Source: Acidimicrobiia bacterium (GTDB lineage Bacteria; Actinomycetota; Acidimicrobiia; Acidimicrobiales; SHLQ01). From it: a stretch of DNA of 36,118 bases. The notes beneath the pieces were generated by a model. The model worked only from the letters and a program-made list of their open reading frames with translations. It made no database searches and had not been told where the DNA came from. The translations under genes were made by a program, and so were the position numbers. This document shows, one piece after another, positions 7,770 to 15,751 of the stretch (within the stretch, counting starts at the first letter, position 1; the number at the start of each line of letters is the position of its first letter). The stretch lies in contig JAOUEE010000005.1 in the NCBI GenBank assembly GCA_029858875.1, forward strand, positions 1-36,118, in the 5' to 3' direction.

Positions 7770-9380
7770 TCAGCTGGCGTCGACGGTGCGGGCCGCGCTG
7801 CGGCGCTCGGCGTCGAGTCGGCCCAAGGTGGGCTCCACCGAGTGATCGACGAACGACATCATCTCGGCGATGGCCTTGTGACCGGCCTGATCGGCGATGA
7901 GGCGGTGCATGTCCTGGCAGACGGCCCGGTACGCGGGGTGGCCTTGGGGGGTGGTGCGCAACTCGAGCATGTGCATGGCTTCGCGAGCGTTGAGCTGCAT
8001 CATGAATCGAACCTTGTAGGCCAACGACACGGCGTACACCGATTGATCGGGGAAGTGCTCGTCGAGCACGCCGTGGAGCTCGGCCGAGCGGTGCATGGCC
8101 TCGTCGAAGACGCCGGTCTGGCCAGCGGCATCGATCTCCGGGGGGCGGGTGTAGCCGTGGTGCGGTGCGAGGCGCTGCCAGTCGATGGTGAGCATGCGGT
8201 GGCGCTGGAGGTCGCGAAAGGCCCCGTAGTCGGCCAGGACGTCGAACCGGTAGGAGGGCCGCTCGAGACCACGACCAGGCTTGTGACGCCGGTTCTTGCG
8301 ATTCCCGACGTAGGCCCGCATCACCGACAGCCGATCGTCGACCGACATGGCCCGCACCCGCTGCTCGATCTGGCGTTCGGGCAGGTCGAGGTGGGGATAC
8401 AGCATGGCCGCCACCAGCTTGATCTCGGCATCGGGGTCGAAGTCGACCAACTCGACCTGCGCGGCGGGCAGCGGGGCCGGTTCATCGGCGAACAGCTCGG
8501 CGGTGACCCCCTCCATGGCGTCGCGGGTATCGCTGAGGTACTCGCTGGTGACCATGCCCCGGTCGGCCAGGTCGACGCGCTTGAGGAAGCTCGGAATGAC
8601 CTTGCGGAGCTCGTCGAGCATGAGGTCGGCGTAGCTACGGGCCTCGGGCAGGACGTGCGACCGCATGCGCAACAACAAGGCCTCGTAGGCCTGTCCGGTG
8701 CCGTAGATGCCGACGTTGGACAACGAGGCCGCCGGCAGGATGCCGCGTACCGAATCGAAGGCCCGGGCCCGGATGGCGGTGTGGTAGACGGTGTCGGGAT
8801 CGCTGGGGTCCTTGACCACGTGCTCGCGGTAGAAGTCGACCATGGCCGGAACCAGCTCGCTGTACGAGTCGAACAGGCGGTCCATGTCTCCCACGTAGCG
8901 GGTACCCAACGCCGAGGCCAGGATCTCGGGATCCCGGTAGTACCGATAACGCCCGCCGAGCCGCTTGTCGTAGCTGATGTAGCGGGTGGACTGCTCGAGG
9001 TACGAGGCCAACCGGCCCCACTCCAACACCTTGGTGAGCACATTGGACGCCTGCTCACAGGCCAGGTGCACCCCGCCCAGCTGGGCCACACTGTCGTCGC
9101 CGTACTGGAAGAACACCCGATCGTAGAGCTCCTCGGCTCGTCTGAGCCCGACGGTGGCGTCGATGGTCTCATCGCCGCTGATGTCGAGGTCGCCGACGAA
9201 TTCCTTCAGGAACAGGCGGCGCAGACTGAGCGAGGATCGCGAGTAGCGGGCGAACAAGGCCCCCTTGACCACCTCGGGCAGGTTGACGAGCGCGAAGACC
9301 GGCTGGTCGAGGTTGGTGAAGTAGCGACGGAGGATGTCGGCTTCATCGGAGGTGAATTCCTCGGCGACGTACGCAGTCAC
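7770..9380 (-). CDS. Two-domain ThyX-like protein (duplicated flavin-dependent thymidylate synthase fold)
   Basis: The protein has 536 residues, about twice the usual ThyX length of 215-250. The first half carries a ThyX-like stretch: YGDDSVAQLG (cf. HxxxxE/S near the dUMP site), then LASYLEQSTRYIS, matching the Ser and QSxRY part of the signature. The second half has LQRHRMLTIDWQRL, matching its RHR part, followed by LNAREAMHMLELR and a final helix typical of ThyX C-termini. Neither half has the full RHRxxSxxxQSxR signature. I chose GTG 9380 because a TAGTGT box ends eight bases upstream; GTG 9392 is the longer alternative and overlaps that box. ThyX makes dTMP from dUMP with FAD and methylene-tetrahydrofolate. 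Whether this copy is active is uncertain. The next gene upstream is an M20 amidohydrolase. Confidence 0.8.
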   Translation of the reverse strand: MTAYVAEEFTSDEADILRRYFTNLDQPVFALVNLPEVVKGALFARYSRSSLSLRRLFLKEFVGDLDISGDETIDATVGLRRAEELYDRVFFQYGDDSVAQLGGVHLACEQASNVLTKVLEWGRLASYLEQSTRYISYDKRLGGRYRYYRDPEILASALGTRYVGDMDRLFDSYSELVPAMVDFYREHVVKDPSDPDTVYHTAIRARAFDSVRGILPAASLSNVGIYGTGQAYEALLLRMRSHVLPEARSYADLMLDELRKVIPSFLKRVDLADRGMVTSEYLSDTRDAMEGVTAELFADEPAPLPAAQVELVDFDPDAEIKLVAAMLYPHLDLPERQIEQRVRAMSVDDRLSVMRAYVGNRKNRRHKPGRGLERPSYRFDVLADYGAFRDLQRHRMLTIDWQRLAPHHGYTRPPEIDAAGQTGVFDEAMHRSAELHGVLDEHFPDQSVYAVSLAYKVRFMMQLNAREAMHMLELRTTPQGHPAYRAVCQDMHRLIADQAGHKAIAEMMSFVDHSVEPTLGRLDAERRSAARTVDAS

Positions 9381-9388
9381 GGGCTCTG

Positions 9389-9394
9389 ACACTA
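9389..9394 (-). promoter_or_regulatory. -10 box (TAGTGT) of a leaderless promoter
   Basis: TAGTGT ends eight bases before the GTG at 9380. It overlaps the alternative GTG at 9392, which argues for the shorter thyX-like product. Confidence 0.45.
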
Positions 9395-9423
9395 GGGCTT
9401 CTCGTGGGATGGGCCGCGGACGC

Positions 9424-10605
9424 TCACGAGCCGTGGAACGCCTTGGCGGCGTCGATGATGGACGGGTCGGTCCACAGGTCGATGATGGTCATGGCCATGG
9501 CCTTGGCGCCGTCGATCACGGCCCGATCACCGTGTTCGGAGCGGGAGTGGGTGGCGAATTCGGGCGTGTGGATGGCCGAGCCATCGGGGGCCACCTTGAT
9601 CATGGGGTGGATGGACGGCACGACATGGCTGACGTTGCCCATGTCGGTGCTGCCCACCACAGTGGCGGTGCGACTAGGCGCGACCGGTGTGCGGCCCAGG
9701 GCGGTGGCGTTGGCGGCATAGCAGGCCAGCAGCGGATCGTTGTCGGCCATGTCGGCGTAGGCCGGCTCCTCCCATTCGTACTCCAGCTGACAGCCCGCGG
9801 CATCGGCGCCGGCCTGGAGGCAGCCCAGCACCCGTTCCTTCAGCGGCTCGAGGCTGGTCAGGGTGGGACTGCGGACGTACCACTCGGCCGCGGCGCGCTC
9901 GGGCACGATGTTGGGCTTTTCGCCCGCATCGGTGAAGATCCCGTGGATGCGCTCCTCGGGCAGGATGTGCTGACGCAGGGCGGCGACGTTGTTGTACCCG
10001 AGGACAGCGGCATCGAGGGCATTGCGGCCCCGTTCCGGGGCAGCTGCGGCGTGGGCGGCGGTGCCCCGGTAGGTGGCCCGCAGTCGCTGGATGGCGATGG
10101 TGGACATGGTGAGCAGCTCATGCGCGGCGGGGTGGACCATCATGGCGGCGTCCACATCGGCGAAGGCGCCGCGGTCGATCATGTAGACCTTGCCGCCGCC
10201 ACCTTCCTCAGCCGGCGTTCCCAGGATGGTGATCCGCCCGCCTGTCTCGGCCGCGATGCTGGCTGCGGCCAGCCCGGCGCCCAGTCCGGCCGCAGCGATG
10301 ATGTTGTGTCCACAGCCGTGGCCCAGGCCGGGGAGCGCGTCGTACTCACAGCACACCGCCACGTTGGGACCCTCGACACCGGCCGACGCGGCGAAGGCGG
10401 TCTCGAGCCCGTACGCCGATCGCTCGACGCTGAGGCCGTGCGCCTCGATGGCGTCAGTCAACAGCTGGTGGGCGAAGTGCTCCTCGAAACAGAGCTCGGG
10501 GTGGTCGTGGATCTGATGGGAGATCTCGATGAGCGCATCGGTGTGATCGTCCACGAACTGCGCCGCTTGCTGCTTGGCCGGGGTCGATCGGTCCGAGGGC
10601 GCCAT
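9424..10605 (-). CDS. M20-family amidohydrolase (aminoacylase-1-like / AbgB type)
   Basis: The 393-residue protein has the normal length of M20D metallo-amidohydrolases, which cleave acyl or amide groups from amino acids and related compounds with one or two zinc ions. Metal-binding landmarks are in the expected order: HPELCFEE (about 34-41), GLGHGCGHNIIAA (about 93-105), TPAEEGGGGK with the catalytic Glu pair (about 128-137), and MVHPA (about 155). A dimerisation domain with YRGTAAHAAAAPERGRNALD follows, and a C-terminal segment HTPEFATHS closes the site. The ATG has a TAGTCT box six bases upstream and no Shine-Dalgarno. The natural substrate cannot be deduced: p-aminobenzoyl-glutamate, indole-acetyl or N-acyl amino acids are all possible. 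Confidence 0.9.
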   Translation of the reverse strand: MAPSDRSTPAKQQAAQFVDDHTDALIEISHQIHDHPELCFEEHFAHQLLTDAIEAHGLSVERSAYGLETAFAASAGVEGPNVAVCCEYDALPGLGHGCGHNIIAAAGLGAGLAAASIAAETGGRITILGTPAEEGGGGKVYMIDRGAFADVDAAMMVHPAAHELLTMSTIAIQRLRATYRGTAAHAAAAPERGRNALDAAVLGYNNVAALRQHILPEERIHGIFTDAGEKPNIVPERAAAEWYVRSPTLTSLEPLKERVLGCLQAGADAAGCQLEYEWEEPAYADMADNDPLLACYAANATALGRTPVAPSRTATVVGSTDMGNVSHVVPSIHPMIKVAPDGSAIHTPEFATHSRSEHGDRAVIDGAKAMAMTIIDLWTDPSIIDAAKAFHGS

Positions 10606-10611
10606 CGGGCC

Positions 10612-10617
10612 AGACTA
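10612..10617 (-). promoter_or_regulatory. -10 box (TAGTCT) of a leaderless promoter
   Basis: TAGTCT ends six bases before the ATG at 10605, with no Shine-Dalgarno between them. Confidence 0.6.
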
Positions 10618-10675
10618 TTTGGCTGTGCTGGGCCGCGCCGACCCGTGGGTCAGGAATGCGAGGATGGCGCAGTCC

Positions 10676-11287
10676 TCACACCACGACACCCAGCGCTTCG
10701 GGTTCGATCTCCACGGCCAGTCGTCGGACCCGCCGGTGCCGGCGGCCGTCGATGTAGACGTCGATCGGGCGCTCGAACGACCACTCCCCTGCCGTCACGC
10801 GCCGCTGAGCGATGCCGGGGTGCGGCACGTGCGTACCACCGGGGAGCCGTTGGCGGGCCTTCCATCGATCACCCCAGCCGAGATCCGCCTCGAGCACATC
10901 CAGGCGACCGTCGCCCGGGTGGGCGCGCGGGGCCACGTTCCAGCTGCCGAGAAACGCCGCGTTCATCACCCCGATCGTCGTACCCCGCCAGGCCCACCGT
11001 CGGGCGATGCAATGAGCGGCGAACCAGTGGTCTTGATCGTCGATGCGGGCCCGGCCGATGTCGACGGTGAGTTGCACCGCGTCGTCACCGACGAGACGTC
11101 GCCGGTCACCTCGACCACCCAGGGTGCGGCACAGGTCACCACCGACCAGACCCACGGGAGCCGGGTGGCGGTTCTCGAGGCGGGCCGACCGCACGTGATC
11201 GCTGACGGCGGCGTCGGAATCGCAGACGAACCCATCAGGGGCGAGGCGACCGGGCTCCCCCCATGGTTGGCCCTTCTCGAGGGTCAC
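10676..11287 (-). CDS. Orphan diacylglycerol-kinase-type C-terminal domain protein
   Basis: The protein has 203 residues. The C-terminal half reads like the beta-sandwich domain that follows the catalytic domain in YegS/DgkB lipid kinases: GVMNAAFLGSWNVAPRAHPG, then DGRLDVLEADL, RLPGGTHVPHPGI and a final strand with VYIDGRR. The nucleotide-binding half with the GGDGT motif is absent; an N-terminal GLVGGDLCRTLGG is only superficially similar. The start overlaps the stop of the helicase gene (ATGA at 11284-11287). The frame ends cleanly and there is no frameshift remnant upstream, so it looks like a real stand-alone family rather than a decayed kinase. It may bind a lipid or act as a partner; its function is unknown. 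Confidence 0.78.
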   Translation of the reverse strand: MTLEKGQPWGEPGRLAPDGFVCDSDAAVSDHVRSARLENRHPAPVGLVGGDLCRTLGGRGDRRRLVGDDAVQLTVDIGRARIDDQDHWFAAHCIARRWAWRGTTIGVMNAAFLGSWNVAPRAHPGDGRLDVLEADLGWGDRWKARQRLPGGTHVPHPGIAQRRVTAGEWSFERPIDVYIDGRRHRRVRRLAVEIEPEALGVVV

Positions 11288-13821
11288 GACGCCTCGGCGT
11301 CGGTGGGCTCGTCGTCGATGGCGGTGGATGCCGCCACCACGCCGCGGTGCAGCGCATCGGCTGCCTGCCGGGCCACTGCGGCGGTTGCCGGCCGATCGGC
11401 CACGTGACCGAGCTGACGGAGGAGATCGATCAACTGCTTCATGTTGCGGACGAAGTCGCCTCCGGACAAGAAGTCGAGGTCGAGCAGGTCCTCCAGATCC
11501 TGGCCGGCCGTCCAGGCGTGGACAACGGCGAACAGCGTGGCGTCGGGTGATCCGCTGGCGGGTACGCCGTGATGGTCCTCGAGGGACTGGAGATCGCGAG
11601 CCAGGCGTTCGAGCCGAGTGGCCCGTCGACGGGCATCGGCATCGGGAAACCAGGGGCTGGGAGGGGGATCGGCGCTGCGGTGCTCGTAGGTGAGACAGGA
11701 GGCCAGCCCGGCGAGAGTAGGCGCGTCCAGCCCATCGAACAGGCCATCGCCGATGGCCAGGCTGATGAGCAGATCCCGCTCGTGGTAGATGCCGCGTAGG
11801 CGGTGGCCGGCTGCGGTGAGCTCCCAGCCCCGTCGGTGATCGGTGTCCTCGAGCACGGCCATCACGGCGGCGAACTGCTCGTCGATGGTGCCGGCCCGGC
11901 GGGTCATTGCCGCCCGTAGCCGTTTGACCTCGTCTTCGAGCCGATCGTACCGGCCCAACATGGCGGCTTCGCCGCCCGCTTCGGGTACGGCTTCACCCGA
12001 GGCGTCGGCCGGAGTTGCTCGGCGGAACCGGGACGTGCGCAAGCGGTGGGCGACGTCGTCCTGGAACCGCCGTTGGGCCGGCTCGTACGGTGCGGGAAGC
12101 TCGACGGCGCCCACGACGACCGGCGCCTGGGGCAGCTCGCCCTGGTCGAAGGTGGACACGTTGGCGTCGCGGTCGATGACCCGCAGCCGAACCCGGCCCT
12201 TGCCTCGATAGGCCACCGACAGCACGGCGGCGCGGTCGACGTCGGGCAGGCCGTCGACGACCTCGCCGGGCTGCAGCCGGCTGAGCGTGTCGGTGAGGTC
12301 AACGGCCTGCGTTCCCGACTGTGCCACTCGTTGGCGGACCGCGGCGATGTCACCGAGTCGCTCGGCCAGCTCGTTGCGCCGCCGTTCGCCACGGTCGAGA
12401 TCCTGCTGCATCCGTTCGAGCGTGTGTCGGGTCTGGAACTGGGCGAACGAGCTGGCCAGTAGCCGGTGGGCCTGCTCCTCCTCGTAGCGATTCACCAGGT
12501 TGGCGGCCATGTTGTAGGTCGGTCGGAAGGCCGACCGCAGCTCGAACTCCCGTGATCGGGCCAGACGGGCGATGTCGTCGAAGGGGACGTATGGCGACCA
12601 CAGCACCACGGCGGTGCCGAGATCGTCGATGCCCCGCCGCCCGGCCCGTCCGGTGAGCTGGGTGAACTGGCCCGGCGTGAGCATCTCGTGGTGCTCACCG
12701 GTGAACTTGGACAACTTCTCGATCACGACCGATCGGGCGGGCATGTTGATGCCCAGGGCCAGGGTCTCGGTGGCGAACACCACTTTGACCAGCCCGGCCA
12801 CGAAGCAGCGCTCGACGGCTTCCTTGAACGCCGGCACCATGCCTGCGTGGTGGGCGGCCACCCCGGCGCGCAGCGCCCGTCGGAGCTCATCGAATCCGAG
12901 GACGGCGAGATCGGTCGCGCACAGATGGCGCACCCGCTCGTCGAGGAGCCGGTCGATCTCGACCCGTTCGCCCTCGGTGGTGAGAACCAGCCCGGCGTCC
13001 AGGCAGCGCTGCATCGACTCGTGGCACGCGGCTCGACTGAAGATGAAGTAGATGACGGGCAACAGATCGGCCTTGCGCAGCGACTCGATCATCTCGAGGC
13101 GTCTGGGCGTGAAGTAGGGCCGGCGCGGTCGGCCTCGACCCCGGCGGCCGGGCGTCGGATCGAACCGGTAGCCCTCGCGGTTGGGTCGACCCTTGATGAG
13201 CGTCGGGATCAAGTGCGGTTTCGGCGCCCTTCGTTCACCGATCGCGTAGAGGTGGCGGAGCTCGACCGGCCGCCGGGTCTCCACCACGCACACCGTGGGA
13301 CCACGCACCGACGTCATCCATTCGGCCAGCTCGTCGGCGTTGGACACGGTCGCCGACAGACCCACGATGCGCACCGAATGCGGAAGGTGGATGATCACCT
13401 CCTCCCAGACCGGGCCCCGATAGGCGTCCTCGAGGTAGTGGACCTCGTCCAGGATCACGCACCCCAGGTCGTCGACGGCCCCCGAGTGGCCGTACAACAT
13501 GTTGCGCAGGACCTCGGTGGTCATCACCACGACCGGGGCGTCCGGATTGATCGAGTTGTCGCCGGTGAGCAGACCGACTCGGGCCGGCCCCAGCTGCTCG
13601 CGCAGATCGTGGAACTTCTGGTTGGAGAGCGCCTTTATGGGCGTCGTGTAGAACGACCGCTCTTCGTTGCGGAGGGCCCGGGCGATGGCGTGCTCGGCCA
13701 CCACCGTCTTGCCCGACCCGGTGGGTGCGGCCACCAGGACGGACTTCCCCCGATCGATCGCCTCGTGGGCCTGACGCTGGAAGCGGTCCAGTTCGAAGTC
13801 GTACTCGCCCAGTTCGCTCAC
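11284..13821 (-). CDS. helY: Ski2/Mtr4-like DExH-box RNA helicase HelY
   Basis: The 845-residue protein unwinds nucleic acid with ATP. Motifs in order: Q-like region FELDRFQRQA, Walker A GSGKT (35-39), TTPIKALSNQKF (motif Ia), DEVH (125-128), SAT (156-158), HHAGM, FATETLALGINMP (motif V) and QLTGRAGRRG (motif VI). The C-terminal half, with coiled-coil and helical parts, matches Mtr4/HelY architecture. Mycobacterial helY lies directly after tatC, as here, which supports the symbol. A basic insert (GRRGRGRPRRPYFTPRR) near residue 225 sits between the two RecA lobes. Its ATG overlaps the tatC stop (ATGA), and its own stop overlaps the next gene. An RNA-turnover role is inferred from eukaryotic homologues. 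Confidence 0.93.
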   Translation of the reverse strand: MSELGEYDFELDRFQRQAHEAIDRGKSVLVAAPTGSGKTVVAEHAIARALRNEERSFYTTPIKALSNQKFHDLREQLGPARVGLLTGDNSINPDAPVVVMTTEVLRNMLYGHSGAVDDLGCVILDEVHYLEDAYRGPVWEEVIIHLPHSVRIVGLSATVSNADELAEWMTSVRGPTVCVVETRRPVELRHLYAIGERRAPKPHLIPTLIKGRPNREGYRFDPTPGRRGRGRPRRPYFTPRRLEMIESLRKADLLPVIYFIFSRAACHESMQRCLDAGLVLTTEGERVEIDRLLDERVRHLCATDLAVLGFDELRRALRAGVAAHHAGMVPAFKEAVERCFVAGLVKVVFATETLALGINMPARSVVIEKLSKFTGEHHEMLTPGQFTQLTGRAGRRGIDDLGTAVVLWSPYVPFDDIARLARSREFELRSAFRPTYNMAANLVNRYEEEQAHRLLASSFAQFQTRHTLERMQQDLDRGERRRNELAERLGDIAAVRQRVAQSGTQAVDLTDTLSRLQPGEVVDGLPDVDRAAVLSVAYRGKGRVRLRVIDRDANVSTFDQGELPQAPVVVGAVELPAPYEPAQRRFQDDVAHRLRTSRFRRATPADASGEAVPEAGGEAAMLGRYDRLEDEVKRLRAAMTRRAGTIDEQFAAVMAVLEDTDHRRGWELTAAGHRLRGIYHERDLLISLAIGDGLFDGLDAPTLAGLASCLTYEHRSADPPPSPWFPDADARRRATRLERLARDLQSLEDHHGVPASGSPDATLFAVVHAWTAGQDLEDLLDLDFLSGGDFVRNMKQLIDLLRQLGHVADRPATAAVARQAADALHRGVVAASTAIDDEPTDAEAS

Positions 13822-14624
13822 GTCTCGACAGTGGCCCGCTTGCGGCGACGACGAGCGGCCAGGATTCCGTACAGGATCGAGATCTCGTAGAAGAGGTACA
13901 TCGGCACCGACAACACCATCAGTGTGATGGGATCGCCGGACGGTGTGATGACGGCCACGAGGGTCACGATGCCGACCAAGGCGTAGGGCCGGTTCTTGCG
14001 CAGCGTTCGATTGTCGAGCAGGCCCGCCATCTGGAGGAAGATGAGCAGGATGGGGAACTGGAAGCCGAGACCGAACGCCAGCATCATCTTGGTGACGAAG
14101 CTCAGATAGGGCATGGGTGAGAACAGCGCCTGGAGGTTGGGTCCGCCGATGTTGGTGAGGAAATCCAGGGCCCGGGGAATGCTCCAGTAGGCGAGCGCCG
14201 ACCCGCTGAAGAACAACAACACCCCCGATACGACGAACGGAATGGCGTAGCGCTTCTCGTGGGGGTACAGGCCAGGGGTGATGAAACGCCAGGCCTGCCA
14301 GAGGATCACCGGTATGGCGAGGGCGATGCCCCCGTATCCGGCCACGGTCAACCGGGTGGAGAACTCCTCGAGCGGGTCGCGGGTGACCAGCACGCAGTTC
14401 TCCTGGGTGAGCAGCGCTCCCCCATCGTCGGCCAGGCGTTCGGCTTCGGTGGGGAGGGTGTCACAGTACGGCGACACCAGGACATCGAAGATCTGGTCGT
14501 AGAAGATCCAGCACACGAGGGCGCCGCCGGCCACAGCCAACACGGATTTGAAGAGACGACCCCTGAGCTCGGTGAGGTGCTCGATGAGGGTCATCCGGCC
14601 TTCGACGGCTTCGGTGTCGGTCAT
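13818..14624 (-). CDS. tatC: Twin-arginine translocase subunit TatC
   Basis: The 268-residue protein has six membrane helices and is the core receptor of the Tat system, which exports folded proteins bearing twin-Arg signals. The N-terminal cytoplasmic motif LIEHLTELRGRL holds the conserved Glu and the arginines that bind the signal. The first periplasmic loop is long and carries DPLEEFSTRL, and the second cytoplasmic part has FITPGLYPHEKR. ITPSGDP and the final YLFYEISI are family hallmarks. The ATG at 14624 lies one base past the tatA stop (TGAGATG); residues further upstream in this frame are shadow-like. The C-terminal tail is strongly basic (RRRRKR). It is co-transcribed with tatA and helY. 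Confidence 0.95.
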   Translation of the reverse strand: MTDTEAVEGRMTLIEHLTELRGRLFKSVLAVAGGALVCWIFYDQIFDVLVSPYCDTLPTEAERLADDGGALLTQENCVLVTRDPLEEFSTRLTVAGYGGIALAIPVILWQAWRFITPGLYPHEKRYAIPFVVSGVLLFFSGSALAYWSIPRALDFLTNIGGPNLQALFSPMPYLSFVTKMMLAFGLGFQFPILLIFLQMAGLLDNRTLRKNRPYALVGIVTLVAVITPSGDPITLMVLSVPMYLFYEISILYGILAARRRRKRATVET

Positions 14625-14625
14625 C

Positions 14626-15069
14626 TCAGGTTGGCGCGTCGTCCCCTGCGGCGTCGACGGTCGGGTCCGGGTCGGCCCCGTCGCCGTTGCCCAGGTTCTC
14701 GGCGCGGTCGCTCCCGGCCGGCGATTGCCGGGACTCGGCGAAGCCATTGCGCGCGCCGAGGTCCTCCTCGGCTCCGTCTTGTTCGGCGCTCGACGAGCCG
14801 GTCACCAGCTTCCGGCTGCGCTGTCGGCGTTGGCTCTCGGTATCGACCGCCTCCGAGGAGCGGGTCGCGTCGTCGCCCGTGCTGTCGGTGTCGAGTGAGA
14901 CCTCGTCCATGGCCGCTCGCATCTCGTTCTGGAACCCGGCCGACAAGCGCTTGAGCTCACCCACCGCATTGCCGACCTGGCGTGCGGCCGTCGGGAGTCG
15001 GGACGGCCCGAGAACGAGCAGTGCGACCACCAGGATGACGAGGATCTCTCCTCCTCCGAGGTTGCCCAT
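14626..15069 (-). CDS. tatA: Twin-arginine translocase subunit TatA/TatB family
   Basis: The 147-residue protein begins with a very short N-terminus and one helix (EILVILVVALLVLGP), followed by the hinge LGPSRLP and an amphipathic helix (ARQVGNAVGELKRL). TatA forms the pore and TatB assists TatC; the two are hard to separate by sequence, and the long acidic tail of about 95 residues is closer to TatB in size. Only one such gene is present before tatC. The ATG has a TAGACT box six bases upstream and no Shine-Dalgarno, so this is probably the leaderless start of the tatA-tatC-helY transcript. Confidence 0.93.
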   Translation of the reverse strand: MGNLGGGEILVILVVALLVLGPSRLPTAARQVGNAVGELKRLSAGFQNEMRAAMDEVSLDTDSTGDDATRSSEAVDTESQRRQRSRKLVTGSSSAEQDGAEEDLGARNGFAESRQSPAGSDRAENLGNGDGADPDPTVDAAGDDAPT

Positions 15070-15075
15070 GGCCGG

Positions 15076-15081
15076 AGTCTA
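15076..15081 (-). promoter_or_regulatory. -10 box (TAGACT) of the tat operon
   Basis: TAGACT ends six bases before the ATG of tatA at 15069. It is the only clear promoter signal upstream of tatA-tatC-helY. Confidence 0.6.
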
Positions 15082-15136
15082 GTGAGCCTTCAGCAGAGTC
15101 GGTGAGCAACGCCGACCCGCGACGGGGCCGGGCCGG

Positions 15137-15475
15137 TCAGCGCTGGCTGCTGATGCTGTCGAGTGCCTCGACCAGGCGCCCCTCGTCCTGGAGCACCGCA
15201 TGGAAGTCGATGATGTCGTCATGGTCGATCGGCTTTCCGCTCATCGGCCGTTCGTGGAGCTCGGCCGGAAGGGTCCACGTGTCGAGATGGACGCCCGATG
15301 CCACCAACAGATCGACCGTGCGGGCCTCGGCCGGCTTGACCACGGTCATGGCGCACGCCGGGCACCGGAACGAGTAGTCACCCCGATCGTCGTCCAAGCA
15401 CACGCGGACACGGACGTCCTCGGTGGTCAGCTCGACGTCTCCGCAGCTTGGGCACGTGGCCCGAATCGTTGCCAT
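15137..15475 (-). CDS. Small zinc-ribbon protein
   Basis: The protein has 112 residues. Residues 8-11 (CPSC) and 37-40 (CPAC) form two CxxC knuckles about 25 residues apart, a typical zinc ribbon, with a beta-hairpin between them (VRVCLDDDRGDYSF). The C-terminal half is helical and mixed (LVASGVHLDTWTLPAELHE) without a known domain. It may be a small transcription-related or regulatory protein; similar ribbon proteins are common and unassigned in actinobacteria. I chose the ATG at 15475, with AGGAGG about 12 bases upstream; residues before it are Pro/Arg-rich shadow. It lies 67 bases before tatA on the same strand. Confidence 0.8.
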   Translation of the reverse strand: MATIRATCPSCGDVELTTEDVRVRVCLDDDRGDYSFRCPACAMTVVKPAEARTVDLLVASGVHLDTWTLPAELHERPMSGKPIDHDDIIDFHAVLQDEGRLVEALDSISSQR

Positions 15476-15564
15476 TGGCTCGAAAGCCCTCCTCGTGTCT
15501 CCTCCTTGATCGGCACGATGGGGCTGGGCCTTAACGGGTCGAACGGCCCTTCGCCCTGAGTCGT

Positions 15565-15596
15565 CCGGCCGGGAGGGGCCGGTCGATCCCGGCCGG
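15565..15596. repeat. Perfect 10-bp GC inverted repeat in a divergent promoter region
   Basis: CCGGCCGGGA (15565-15574) pairs perfectly with TCCCGGCCGG (15587-15596) across a 12-base loop. It sits between two divergently transcribed genes, so it terminates neither. It could be an operator or the end of an unseen small transcript. Confidence 0.5.
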
Positions 15597-15739
15597 CTGG
15601 GCAATCGTCAGTGGTTTTCGGTGTGTTTCGAGGGCGGGAAGGGGGTGGATCGGTGCGGCGTACGGGCCGCCTCCACCGAGATTCCCCACCTGGGTCGCAT
15701 CGCTGTGTCGCCGACCGGGTACCGGCGCCCGGCGATGGG

Positions 15740-15745
15740 TACCGT
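15740..15745 (+). promoter_or_regulatory. -10 box (TACCGT) of a leaderless promoter
   Basis: TACCGT ends six bases before the ATG at 15752; no Shine-Dalgarno is present. Confidence 0.55.
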
Positions 15746-15751
15746 GGCCAG

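Noticed and set aside
7752-9389. A 545-codon open frame on the plus strand across the thyX-like gene
   Set aside because: It is antisense to a protein with recognisable ThyX segments, has no domain of its own, and its Gly/Val/His-rich composition is typical of shadow frames in GC-rich genes.
9334-11070. A 578-codon open frame on the plus strand across the M20 gene and into its neighbour
   Set aside because: It runs antisense to two real genes, ends in an Arg-rich stretch and matches nothing known.
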